From assembly GCA_021739805.1 (NCBI GenBank), contig JAIPBB010000030.1, forward strand, positions 1 through 23,347: a DNA stretch of 23,347 bases, read 5' to 3'. The notes beneath the pieces are model-generated. The model was not told where the DNA came from and did not search any database. It was given only the letters and a program-made list of their open reading frames with translations. Both the position numbers and the translations under genes were made by a program. This stretch comes from Saprospiraceae bacterium. GTDB taxonomy: Bacteria; Bacteroidota; Bacteroidia; Bacteroidales; JAIPBB01. Positions 15,500 through 23,347 of the stretch are shown here, piece by piece; position 1 is the first letter of the stretch; each line of letters starts with the position of its first letter.

Positions 15500-16624
15500 T
15501 CAACTTTTTCTTCCCTTCCAGTTGAATGATAAAAAATTTCCCAATATCCCAAAAACTGAAATATAGACTACATAAATTGGCTGTAGAATCAAATAGTACC
15601 ATAATAATCCATTTCTTTTTATGAAATTTGTAAAACCTGCCAATAAAGGAAAGTCAAAAAATAATTTAATTCCTAGCAGAGATATGGCAAATAATAAATA
15701 ATCCTTATTAAAAATTGCAAGAATAAAAGCTGAAGGAATAGAGACGTTAAATAATAAAATAATTATTGCAATAGCGATAATATTGAAATCCTGATACCCT
15801 TTGCTTTTTGAAACCCATCTGATTCGTTGATTATAGAATTCTTTAAAGCTGGCGGCAGCTTTAGAATAAACTATTGCATCAAAGTTTTTTAAAAAAGCGA
15901 TTGACTTGCTTCCAAATCTTTTTTTGAATTTTAGAAGAAGGAAAATATCATCTCCTGACGAATATTTTTTATCAGAATCGTATCCATTCACTTCCCAAAA
16001 AGCTTTTTTGGAAAATGCTAAGTTTGCCCCATTACACATTATCGGGTTATTAAGATTAATTGCTGCTGCGGAACTTGAAATTAGACTTACAAATTCAAGG
16101 CTTTGTAATTTGCCAAAAACAGAATTATTGTTTTCCATTACAACAGGAGATACAATCATTTTAGGATTTTGTGATTTATAGTAATCAATAATGGAGAATA
16201 GCCATTTCTCACTCATCACACAGTCGGCATCAGTTGTAATTATTAAGTCATTTTGTGAAATTTTTATAGCATTTGACAGAGCTTGTTTTTTTGAAAATTG
16301 CTCAGATGATTTTATGAGTTTAATTTGATATGATGGATTTTCAGCAATGAATTTTTGAATTTTGTTAATAGTATTATCAGTAGAATTGTCATCAGAAACT
16401 ATGATTTCATAAAAATCAGTAGGATAGTTTTGAGAGATTATCGAACCTAAACATTCTAAAATATTGTTTTCCTCATTTCTGACAGCAATTATTATTGTTG
16501 CTTTAACTGAAAATTCTGATGGATTTAAGGTAACAGACTTTAATGAGAACCAAGCATAAGTATAAAAACTAATTAAAATGATGTAAAGAATAGCAAGTAT
16601 TGTGAAGAGTATAAATAAAATCAT
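15500..16624 (-). CDS. Membrane-bound family 2 glycosyltransferase
   Basis: This 374-residue protein begins with a membrane segment (about 1-27), followed by a GT-A domain: ATIIIAVRNEENN (42-54), VSDDNSTD (76-83), the metal-binding DAD at 132-134, SSGDDIF (222-228, acid-base region) and QRIRW at 266-270 (the QxxRW motif of processive transferases). Three or so C-terminal membrane segments follow (about 280-300, 305-325 and 340-365). It probably transfers a sugar from a nucleotide donor to a lipid or polysaccharide on the inner face of the membrane. The acceptor is unknown. It follows the flippase-like gene by 13 bases on the same strand, and the pair may act together on a lipid-linked product. 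Confidence 0.85.
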   Translation of the reverse strand: MILFILFTILAILYIILISFYTYAWFSLKSVTLNPSEFSVKATIIIAVRNEENNILECLGSIISQNYPTDFYEIIVSDDNSTDNTINKIQKFIAENPSYQIKLIKSSEQFSKKQALSNAIKISQNDLIITTDADCVMSEKWLFSIIDYYKSQNPKMIVSPVVMENNNSVFGKLQSLEFVSLISSSAAAINLNNPIMCNGANLAFSKKAFWEVNGYDSDKKYSSGDDIFLLLKFKKRFGSKSIAFLKNFDAIVYSKAAASFKEFYNQRIRWVSKSKGYQDFNIIAIAIIILLFNVSIPSAFILAIFNKDYLLFAISLLGIKLFFDFPLLAGFTNFIKRNGLLWYYLILQPIYVVYISVFGILGNFLSFNWKGRKS

Positions 16625-16637
16625 AAAAAATTAATAC

Positions 16638-17651
16638 TTAGTTTGAGTTCTTTCTAAAAAAATTAAGATTGAAAACGAAAATAGTTCCTACTAATGCAGG
16701 AATTGCCAAATTAATTAACCAAAGCAAAGATGTTGTGGATATTATTGCAATTTCAATTTGGTCAGTCATAATACCATTTTTTATAAAATATAATTCAAAT
16801 ACCGATATAGCAACTGCTCCCCTTATTCCAAGTTCTGATAGAGCAATTGAAGGAATTGCTGTTAATATAAAAAAAACAACTGAAATTAAAATAACTCCAT
16901 CAATAATAGGTATATTTAGATTGAACATTCTTAATAATATGTAAAATTGTAAAGTGAAAACACAATACCTGATAAAACTGTAAGAAAATATTGCCAGCAG
17001 TTCTTTTGTGTTATAAAAAGCGAAAATTCGCATATAAATCCTGATTCTTTTCCATTTGTCTTTAATGAATTTACGTGTAAAAGTGCTTATAAAAGAAACA
17101 TTAAAAAACAGTAGAATTAGAAATAAATTAAGAATTATTATTACAAAAATTATTGTCAGGCTAAGATATTTGTCAATTGAATAATATTTGGTAATAAAGA
17201 ATATAAATCCAATCGAGCCAACAACAATTGTTACAAGTAATTGGCTCATACTACCAATTACTGTGATAAATATTCCTTCCCAGGGATTTGTCTTTTTAAG
17301 AATAAATACTCTGCCAAAGAATTCACCAACTCTGTTTGGTGTGAATATGCTAACTGTATTTCCTGCAAGAATTGCTTTGTAGGCTTTCAGAAAAGAAATC
17401 GACTCAATTTTTTTAATAAGATATCTCCATTTTCCTGATTCTATTCCCCAGTTTACTATCATCAGGGCAAAAACAACACAAAGCAATAAAATGAATTTTT
17501 TATTATAAATGGAGTTAGCAAAATTATTTATTGCTTCATGGAAATCTTCTTTATGAAATATCCTATTATAAATAAAACCATAAGCCATTAAAATAATAAC
17601 TATCTTAATTATTAGGTTGTAGGTTTTATGTAACTTTGTTTTGAAAAACAT
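16638..17651 (-). CDS. Flippase-like integral membrane protein (YbhN/UPF0104/lysyl-PG synthase membrane domain)
   Basis: This 337-residue protein consists almost entirely of membrane segments (about seven to eight). The signature is [25 protein letters not shown] near residues 90-115 (given in two parts as [14 protein letters not shown] and [11 protein letters not shown]), with [17 protein letters not shown] near the C-terminus. These mark the family related to the membrane domain of lysylphosphatidylglycerol synthase (MprF) and often annotated flippase-like. The catalytic domain of MprF is absent. It may move a lipid across the inner membrane. Placement 13 bases upstream of a glycosyltransferase supports a role in glycolipid or polysaccharide assembly, but this is inference. 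Its start lies 18 bases from divergent ruvC. Confidence 0.8.
   Translation of the reverse strand: MFFKTKLHKTYNLIIKIVIILMAYGFIYNRIFHKEDFHEAINNFANSIYNKKFILLLCVVFALMIVNWGIESGKWRYLIKKIESISFLKAYKAILAGNTVSIFTPNRVGEFFGRVFILKKTNPWEGIFITVIGSMSQLLVTIVVGSIGFIFFITKYYSIDKYLSLTIIFVIIILNLFLILLFFNVSFISTFTRKFIKDKWKRIRIYMRIFAFYNTKELLAIFSYSFIRYCVFTLQFYILLRMFNLNIPIIDGVILISVVFFILTAIPSIALSELGIRGAVAISVFELYFIKNGIMTDQIEIAIISTTSLLWLINLAIPALVGTIFVFNLNFFRKNSN
17631..17638 (+). promoter_or_regulatory. Candidate -7 box (TAACTTTG) upstream of ruvC
   Basis: TAACTTTG fits TAnnTTTG and lies 31 bases before the ruvC start, inside the first codons of the divergent flippase-like gene. No good -33 element was found. Confidence 0.45.
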
Positions 17652-17669
17652 AATTTAATTTTTACTGAT

Positions 17670-18221
17670 TTGAGTATAGATAGAATAATTCTTGGTATTG
17701 ACCCCGGAACCACCATAATGGGTTACGGCTTAATCCATAATAAGTCAAATAAAATTGAACTTATAACAATGGGTGTTATCAAATTAAACAAATATACAAA
17801 TCAGGCAATAAAGCTAAAGAAAATTTTTGAGAAAACATTATTTCTTATTGATCAATACAAACCAGACGAACTAGCAATTGAGGCTCCTTTTTTTGGTAAA
17901 AATGTCCAATCAATGCTGAAATTAGGCAGGGCACAGGGTGTTGCCATGGCTGCTGCATTATATCGTGACCTGCCGATTTTTGAATACTCCCCCAAAAAAA
18001 TTAAACAATCAATAACCGGAAACGGTAATGCATCCAAAGAACAAGTAGCCGGAATGTTGATGAATTTGCTTTCTTTGAAGCAAGCTCCCGAATATCTTGA
18101 TGAAACTGATGCTTTAGGAGCAGCTGTATGTCATTATTTTCAAAAGTCAAATCTTTCGGGTGGTAGTTCTTATTCAGGATGGAAAGCATTTATTACTGAA
18201 AACCCCAAAAGAGTATTATAG
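17670..18221 (+). CDS. ruvC: Crossover junction endodeoxyribonuclease RuvC
   Basis: This 183-residue nuclease cuts Holliday junctions together with RuvAB during homologous recombination. The four acidic catalytic residues appear conserved: Asp11 in ILGIDPGT, Glu71 in ELAIEAPFF, and Asp144 and Asp147 in [14 protein letters not shown]. The [12 protein letters not shown] and [20 protein letters not shown] segments are also typical. The start is a TTG at 17670, which gives the usual short N-terminus before IILGIDPG; no ATG is available upstream in frame before a reasonable distance. The stop overlaps the convergent HIT gene by six bases. Confidence 0.95.
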   Translation: MSIDRIILGIDPGTTIMGYGLIHNKSNKIELITMGVIKLNKYTNQAIKLKKIFEKTLFLIDQYKPDELAIEAPFFGKNVQSMLKLGRAQGVAMAAALYRDLPIFEYSPKKIKQSITGNGNASKEQVAGMLMNLLSLKQAPEYLDETDALGAAVCHYFQKSNLSGGSSYSGWKAFITENPKRVL

Positions 18222-18617
18222 ATTTTGATAGGTTTCGTTAATTTGTTTTGCTATTTCAGCAAATTCTTCAGTAGTGAATTTTAGTTTCGGCTGCTTGAAA
18301 TCAATATCATATATAGTGTTTATTGGAACTAAGTGAATATGGGCATGTGGTACTTCAAGACCAATCACTGCCATCCCGATTCTTTTGCATTTAACATTGG
18401 CTTCAATTGCAATGCCTACCTTTTTTGCGAAATAAAATAATTCTTTATAAGATTCGTCGTCTAAATCAAGAATATAATCTACTTCTTTTTTAGGAACGAC
18501 TAAGCTGTGACCCTTAGCGAGAGGAAAAATATCTAAAAATGCATAAAAGTTTTCGTCCTCTGCGATTTTATGTGAAGGTATTTCACCATTTATTATTTTA
18601 GTAAAGATGCTTGGCAT
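18216..18617 (-). CDS. HIT family hydrolase
   Basis: This 133-residue protein starts with [20 protein letters not shown] and contains [13 protein letters not shown] and the histidine triad [10 protein letters not shown] (His91, His93, His95), the catalytic motif of HIT enzymes that cleave nucleotide phosphoramidates or related bonds. Length and motifs fit the HinT/bacterial HIT branch rather than Fhit. The exact substrate cannot be told from sequence. The gene overlaps convergent ruvC at its 3' end. Upstream, only eight bases before the ATG, lies a run of TGAAACC repeats (reverse strand) that may affect its leader. greA is the upstream neighbour. Confidence 0.93.
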   Translation of the reverse strand: MPSIFTKIINGEIPSHKIAEDENFYAFLDIFPLAKGHSLVVPKKEVDYILDLDDESYKELFYFAKKVGIAIEANVKCKRIGMAVIGLEVPHAHIHLVPINTIYDIDFKQPKLKFTTEEFAEIAKQINETYQNL

Positions 18618-18625
18618 AGCTGTTT

Positions 18626-18683
18626 GGTTTCAGGTTTTTTGGTTTCAGGTTTTTTGGTTTCAGGTTTCAGGTTTCAGGTTTCA
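18626..18683. repeat. GGTTTCA/GGTTTTTT tandem repeat next to the HIT gene start
   Basis: On the plus strand the order is GGTTTCA, GGTTTTTT, GGTTTCA, GGTTTTTT, then four GGTTTCA in a row. On the coding strand these are TGAAACC units interspersed with AAAAAACC, directly upstream of the HIT ATG at 18617. Heptamer arrays of this type can change copy number by slippage. Confidence 0.9.
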
Positions 18684-18710
18684 GTTGTGATTTTAGCAAT
18701 TTCAACAATT

Positions 18711-19184
18711 TTATCTCGAAATTTCAATTACTTCAAAAGGAATTATTCCGGCAGGAACAGTAATATCAACTTTATCACCTACTGTTTTACCCAGTAAACC
18801 TTTTGCAATTGGTGAAGTCACAGATAATTTTCCTGCTTTTAAATCAGATTCATTTTCGGGAACAACAGTATATGTCATTTCTGCACCATTTTTAAGGTTT
18901 TTTATTTTAACAATCGACATCAGCAGAACTTTAGAATTATCCATTTTTGATTCATCAAAAACCCTTGCGTTTATTAGTATTTCCTGTAGTTTAGAAATTT
19001 TAATTTCTAGAAGACCTTGAGCATTCTTAGCAGCATCATATTCTGCATTTTCAGATAAATCTCCTTTATCTCTGGCTTCTGCAATTTGTTGAGAAATAGA
19101 AGGCCTTTCAATTGAAGTCAATTGTTCAAGTTCATCTTTTATTTTTTGTAATCCTTCCTTAGTGTAATATGCGATTTTTGCCAT
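18711..19184 (-). CDS. greA: Transcription elongation factor GreA
   Basis: This 157-residue factor enters the RNA polymerase secondary channel and stimulates cleavage of backtracked transcripts. The N-terminal coiled coil covers about residues 1-75: AYYTKEGLQKIKDELEQL, RPSISQQIAEARDKGDLSENAEYDAAK (given in two parts as RPSISQQIAEARDKGD and LSENAEYDAAK), with the acidic tip DLSENAEYD. The C-terminal FKBP-like domain has SPIAKGLLGKTVGD and the ending VPAGIIPFEVIEI. Start at the ATG 19184 (MAKIAYYTK) is chosen by family alignment; an in-frame ATG at 19241 would add a hydrophobic stretch overlapping a terminator hairpin. Length matches the usual 158. Confidence 0.96.
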   Translation of the reverse strand: MAKIAYYTKEGLQKIKDELEQLTSIERPSISQQIAEARDKGDLSENAEYDAAKNAQGLLEIKISKLQEILINARVFDESKMDNSKVLLMSIVKIKNLKNGAEMTYTVVPENESDLKAGKLSVTSPIAKGLLGKTVGDKVDITVPAGIIPFEVIEISR

Positions 19185-19216
19185 TTCGTTTATTGTTAAA
19201 AAAATGAATATGAAAA

Positions 19217-19239
19217 GAATGACCCTAAAAGGGCCATTC
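19217..19239 (-). terminator. Hairpin terminator between the PorV-like gene and greA
   Basis: GAATGACCCT (19217-19226) pairs with AGGGCCATTC (19230-19239) except for one A-C mismatch, with a 3-base loop. On the reverse strand it is followed by a T-rich stretch (CTTTTCATATTCATTTTTTT), as expected for an intrinsic terminator of the PorV-like transcript. Confidence 0.65.
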
Positions 19240-19285
19240 AATGAGTATATAAAATTAGTAATTATTTTATTAAAAACAAAAAAAG

Positions 19286-20353
19286 CTATAAGTTTATTCT
19301 AGCACCAATTGTGTGAGTTCCTGAAAATGGATTTGTAGCTCTATAAGAATAATCAAGAGAGAAAAACGAACCCTTTTCTTTGTTCAGTGGAGCTTGAATT
19401 GAAAAACCTCCAGCTGGACCAGTATGAGCTGTGCTTCTTCCGGCATCAAAATCACTGAAGATATCCTTTTCATACATATAACCACCGCGAAGCATTAGGA
19501 TTTTTTTCCACGAATATTCAACACCTAAAGAATATTGGTCTTTGGTAAATGAATTTGATGTAAAATTTCCAGCAGCAGTAATAGTGTTGTCATCGTTTAA
19601 AAAGAAATCATAGGATGCTCCAATATTAATTAAAGAAGGAAGCTCAAAAGAAGCAGACCTTTGCTCAACAGTTATTTCGTTATCATTTCCTTGAAGCAAT
19701 CCGCTAACAGAAAGTCCATCACCAGTGAATTTCATAGTTGGACCAACATTTTTCATTGAAATTCCAAATTTTATGTTTTCCAATTCACCAGTTACATATT
19801 GGATACCGGCATCAATAGCAATTCCTTGAGCTGAAACATCAGATATTTGTTCAGAAATAATTTTTATATTAATACCTCCAAAAATACTATTAGAGAATGC
19901 TTTTGCATAAGAAAGGTTGATATTCATGGATTTTGGGGAAAAAGTACCAATTCCTCCTTCCGGAAGTTCAACAGTTGTAACATCAATTTCACCAACACTA
20001 AGAGCCATAATCCCAACAGCAATCACACCGCCCTCTTCACCAAGTTTTTGAGAGAACCCAAAAGTGTTAATACGAAGGTCAGTTCCTGAAAGGTATTGGG
20101 TATTTGAAAATATTAACTCAGTTTGTTTAGTGAAAGCTAAACCGGCAATATTAAGAAATTGCGATTCTAGTCCCCTAACGTTTGCTGTGTTTGCATTTGC
20201 CCAACCGGAACTTCTTGCCCATGGGTTTATCAATAGTTCTGATGCTCCTGCTTGCCCCGAACGATCTTCGTTTCCGGCATTAGCATTATTGTATTGGAAT
20301 GTTATAAGTCCAATAAGCAGGGCTGTTATTAAATATTTATGCATCTTTTTCAT
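19286..20353 (-). CDS. PorV/PorQ-family outer-membrane protein
   Basis: This 355-residue protein has a signal peptide (MKKMHKYLITALLIGLITF, cut near ANA-GNED). The mature N-terminus GQAGASELLINPWARSSGWA, then NTANVRGLESQFLNIAGLAF, is the hallmark of the PorV/PorQ family. Repeated beta strands and the final FFSLDYSYRATNPFSGTHTI, then GARINL, indicate a FadL-like outer-membrane barrel. PorV is the T9SS shuttle that carries cargo to the attachment complex; paralogues like this one often accompany individual cargo genes. It lies 39 bases downstream of a T9SS cargo gene on the same strand, consistent with a dedicated partner. Whether it is the core PorV or a paralogue cannot be told; the location favours a paralogue. 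Confidence 0.85.
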   Translation of the reverse strand: MKKMHKYLITALLIGLITFQYNNANAGNEDRSGQAGASELLINPWARSSGWANANTANVRGLESQFLNIAGLAFTKQTELIFSNTQYLSGTDLRINTFGFSQKLGEEGGVIAVGIMALSVGEIDVTTVELPEGGIGTFSPKSMNINLSYAKAFSNSIFGGINIKIISEQISDVSAQGIAIDAGIQYVTGELENIKFGISMKNVGPTMKFTGDGLSVSGLLQGNDNEITVEQRSASFELPSLINIGASYDFFLNDDNTITAAGNFTSNSFTKDQYSLGVEYSWKKILMLRGGYMYEKDIFSDFDAGRSTAHTGPAGGFSIQAPLNKEKGSFFSLDYSYRATNPFSGTHTIGARINL

Positions 20354-20392
20354 ATTTGAGCTTTTTGTTTTTTAACAAAATATATTTTTATT

Positions 20393-23347
20393 CTAGAAAG
20401 AGTTCAAATCAACTGGTCGTAATGTACCAAACCATTTTACTACTTTTTCTCCAATACCTTCAGCTTTTATATGTATTATATATAAACCGCCGGAAATTGG
20501 AATTCCTGCATGGTTTTTAAGATCCCAATCTATAGAAGTTAGAATTTCGTCTTTAGAAAATTGTCGTACAAGAACACCGTTAACTGTATAAATTGATACT
20601 GTACATTTTTCAGGTAAATTTGTGATTTTTACACGGTTATCAAGTTGATTTTCTTCATATCCTGAATATGCAAAATACGGATTTGGTACAACCTTGATAA
20701 GATCTAAGGCATTTTTTGCAATCTCATTATTGTTTTTTTGTGTTGCAATACCATAAGTGTCAAATTCATACATTGGATAATTGCCGTTTTGTGGTGATGA
20801 TGCCCCGTCAATTGCGTAATTCTGTTTATATGGTTTATTAACTCTTATTCTTATTTTAGCATCAGTTGGAATCTCTGATGGGTCATCAAAATCATATAAA
20901 CCTGATAGCATTGGCAAACCAACCCACATTACTTTACTATAGACTGATCTTTTGTCAAGATTACCTGGGTTGAAATTACCGGCTGATAATTTTTGATACA
21001 ACCATTGTCCTTCATCATAAGCCGGACAAATATTGGAATTATCAGAAATGTGCCCCATAACGTAAATATAATGTTTACCACCAAATAAAACATCACTTAG
21101 ATTAGTAAAGTAATTTGCTGTAGGATTCCATTTTAAGTCTTTTCCGTTTTCACCAACCAGCCATGAATCTTCACCAAACATCATATTTAATCTTTCTCCT
21201 GTTTCTAGATTAATTGCATATCCCGGAAACCAACTCATACCACGTGTACCTGTGCCATCAACGTTTCCATCTTTATCGAGAGAACTTCCCATACGAAGAT
21301 TAAATTTTTCAACACCACCTTCAGATAGTCCCATATCATCGCAAAGTTCAATCACAGGACATCTTGTCCATTTTGATTTATCAGAAGTGATAACAACATC
21401 TATACTAGATAAGTTATACATACGATTTAATGTAAGAAGTGTACCCCATGCCGGACCATTAGCAAACCTAGGATTCATTTGAGAACTACCAGTACCATAA
21501 GAACATAATCTATATGGTGCCCAGGTTCCAAAAATTACCTGTTCGTAATCTTCATCAGGGTCAACCCAATCACTACCATTTTTATAATCATCATTTGTAC
21601 CCTCAGTAGGATCTTCGAGTGTTCCCGCCCGTATCCAGTTCATAGCAACAGAACCATCGTTATCAGGTACTCCTGAAAACCACATTTTTGAACTATCTGC
21701 AAATTCAAGAGAAGATTCAATAAAACCATTACCTTCAACTGCAATTTCTCCCGGTTCTTCAACTTGACCAATTGAAATTGATAAACCATAATCAAGAAGT
21801 AATTGTTCGTTTTCAACTTCCAAAGTTGTATCAGAAAGTATAGTATCACTGTTTACATCATTTGTTAACATCCAGGAACATCTACTAATATTAGTTGGTT
21901 GAAGTGGGTCAGGAATGAATTTTAAAGTAAAATTAGCTTTAATAACATTTAGTGGGTCAATAACTTTTACGTTTATTGGACCAGAGCTAAAATCATATTC
22001 AGGAGTTAATGATTTTCCATTATCTAATATTTCTTTAACCGTTTGTTGGGTAAATTCAAGAACATTGCCTCCATTTCCTTGTCCTTCGATTCTTGTAATT
22101 TTAGGACCGCTTCCGTATTCACCTGTAATATTAGTGCCGCCTGCTTCAGGGCTGACAATATGAGGAATTCCAACAACAGATTGTATTGAAGTTCCTATAG
22201 CTGATTTTCTTCCTGCTAAATATGGTTTCTTTTGACCGTATAAGCCATTAACAACTCCGGCTTCTTGTGTATATGGTTTGAATTCGTTGTGAGAATATGC
22301 AATAGCAATATAATAGTACTTTTTATGATTAACCAATTTTGTGTTGCCAAGAGCAAATTCATCTTCTGTAATTTTAAATGAATGTACAATTCCTTCATCT
22401 GCTCCGGCTACTTCTTCAACAGGTTCATTTCCATTAACTGCATCAGAAAAATAATAGTTCACTAATTGGTCAACACCATTTTTTATGTCGCATTGAGCCA
22501 CTAATCTGGCAAGATCAGGGTCATGTAAATCGGCTACAGAAACAGAGGCATCTTTAACTTGAAAAACCTGATAACCTTCAAATCTGTATAAAGAATCATA
22601 TCTTGCTGCACCTGAAAGTGAATCAGGAGAAATAATTGCAGGATCCCATTCAGTATATCGTTCAAGATAATTATTTGATAATTTTCTGTTAGTCACATAA
22701 AGAATTAACTCATTTTCTAATTCTTGAATAACAAGGTCAGGAGCATCTGGACCATCGACTACTTTAAAACAATTATCAAATAATCTCTGACATTTATCAT
22801 CGACTTGTCTAAGTAATTCAACTGAAGCAAATGGACCACCTGAAGTAGCTCTTGCCCATGGGATACCAACTGTAATGTAATTTACTGCACCGGCTTCAAG
22901 TGTAAATGGACCGGCAGATTGCATAAACCTTCTGTCGTAAGGAACATTATTAGCAACTTCTTCAGTCCAATATGTTGGTCCGTTAGGTGGCTGTCCTCCA
23001 GTTCCCCAATTACAAGGGTCAGTATCACCCGGGAACATAAAGTCACAATCGGGACCATAAGCAGGAGGTGAAGAATTTGGGTGAGCATTGCCACCGTAAC
23101 GCATCCTGGTTCCATCTTTCCAAAATCCTTTTAGAAATTGGTAATACTCTGATGCATAGGTTGGATCCTGCATTGCAGGAAGTCCACCACCACCGGTATT
23201 GTTGTGATAAACGAATTTTCGCATTCCAAAACGTTCATTATCAACTATTCCATCAGCAAAGTTTACTCCGTTAATACTTACATCACAGAGTGGAGTTGCG
23301 ACAACATTAGTAGATAATGTGTCAAAATAGATGAAATATGTAGTATC
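20393..23347 (-). CDS. Large T9SS-secreted protein with C-terminal sorting domain (N-terminus outside window)
   Basis: The frame is open from the right edge to a stop at 20393, giving 984 residues of a larger protein. The ATG at 23224 is internal: codons continue in frame to base 23347 without a stop. The C-terminal 100 or so residues are a typical T9SS type A sorting domain with a FlgD-like fold: VVPNPYFAYSGYEENQLDN, VKITNLPEKCTVSIYTVNG, LVRQFSKD, DWDLKNHAGIPISGGLYIIH, then VVKWFGTLRPVDLNSF. The rest is rich in Gly, Asn, Asp and Pro, with many aromatic residues, and appears to be extracellular beta domains; no catalytic motif was recognised. It is probably exported, anchored at the cell surface or released, with the downstream PorV-like protein as its partner. 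The role is unknown. Confidence 0.85.
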   Translation of the reverse strand, partial: DTTYFIYFDTLSTNVVATPLCDVSINGVNFADGIVDNERFGMRKFVYHNNTGGGGLPAMQDPTYASEYYQFLKGFWKDGTRMRYGGNAHPNSSPPAYGPDCDFMFPGDTDPCNWGTGGQPPNGPTYWTEEVANNVPYDRRFMQSAGPFTLEAGAVNYITVGIPWARATSGGPFASVELLRQVDDKCQRLFDNCFKVVDGPDAPDLVIQELENELILYVTNRKLSNNYLERYTEWDPAIISPDSLSGAARYDSLYRFEGYQVFQVKDASVSVADLHDPDLARLVAQCDIKNGVDQLVNYYFSDAVNGNEPVEEVAGADEGIVHSFKITEDEFALGNTKLVNHKKYYYIAIAYSHNEFKPYTQEAGVVNGLYGQKKPYLAGRKSAIGTSIQSVVGIPHIVSPEAGGTNITGEYGSGPKITRIEGQGNGGNVLEFTQQTVKEILDNGKSLTPEYDFSSGPINVKVIDPLNVIKANFTLKFIPDPLQPTNISRCSWMLTNDVNSDTILSDTTLEVENEQLLLDYGLSISIGQVEEPGEIAVEGNGFIESSLEFADSSKMWFSGVPDNDGSVAMNWIRAGTLEDPTEGTNDDYKNGSDWVDPDEDYEQVIFGTWAPYRLCSYGTGSSQMNPRFANGPAWGTLLTLNRMYNLSSIDVVITSDKSKWTRCPVIELCDDMGLSEGGVEKFNLRMGSSLDKDGNVDGTGTRGMSWFPGYAINLETGERLNMMFGEDSWLVGENGKDLKWNPTANYFTNLSDVLFGGKHYIYVMGHISDNSNICPAYDEGQWLYQKLSAGNFNPGNLDKRSVYSKVMWVGLPMLSGLYDFDDPSEIPTDAKIRIRVNKPYKQNYAIDGASSPQNGNYPMYEFDTYGIATQKNNNEIAKNALDLIKVVPNPYFAYSGYEENQLDNRVKITNLPEKCTVSIYTVNGVLVRQFSKDEILTSIDWDLKNHAGIPISGGLYIIHIKAEGIGEKVVKWFGTLRPVDLNSF

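Noticed and set aside
19185..19241. Longer GreA start giving a hydrophobic, signal-like N-terminus
   Set aside because: GreA is cytoplasmic and begins MAKIAYYTK; the extension overlaps the terminator hairpin.
23068..23274. Forward-strand frame opposite the T9SS cargo
   Set aside because: It is a shadow of the cargo gene, whose reverse frame is open to the window edge and has clear family features.

Overview
The window is A+T-rich (about one third G+C by eye) and comes from a Bacteroidota chromosome, probably a Bacteroidales- or Marinilabiliales-like lineage. The evidence is a set of PorP/SprF-like, PorV-like and type IX secretion (T9SS) cargo proteins, the gene order ftsX-DUF3098-uppP-truB-queA, TAnnTTTG promoter boxes and A-rich leaders in place of Shine-Dalgarno sites. 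No tRNA, rRNA, CRISPR array or complete insertion sequence was seen.

Layout. 1-739 (+) is the tail of an operon: the C-terminus of a ThiF/E1-like adenylyltransferase overlaps a DUF6527 zinc-ribbon-like gene, a pairing known from bacterial ubiquitin-like conjugation operons. 740-1348 has no intact gene. It holds a REP-like pair of hairpins, the degraded tail of a histidine kinase, and palindromes with a promoter box for the next gene. 1349-3049 (+) encodes a B12-binding-type radical SAM enzyme. Convergent to it, 3046-6278 (-) is a tandem array of PorP/SprF-like outer-membrane proteins: three intact genes, one truncated gene and a C-terminal remnant of a fifth. 6308-10666 (-) carries a conserved 466-residue protein of unknown function, a 36-residue membrane peptide and leuS.

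Divergent from leuS, 10832-15433 (+) is a housekeeping run: ftsX, a DUF3098 gene, uppP, truB, queA and ispD. It covers cell division and envelope function, tRNA modification and isoprenoid synthesis. 15500-17651 (-) has a membrane glycosyltransferase and a flippase-like membrane protein, and 17670 (+) starts ruvC. 18216-23347 (-) has a HIT hydrolase behind a TGAAACC heptamer repeat, greA, a PorV-like protein and a large T9SS cargo protein that runs off the right edge.

The most unusual parts are the ubiquitin-like operon cut by the left edge with the scarred DNA next to it, the mosaic and decaying PorP-like array, and the unmatched radical SAM enzyme. The operon matches a described class, so novelty would depend on genes outside the window. 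I see no wholly new system that the sequence alone can establish.
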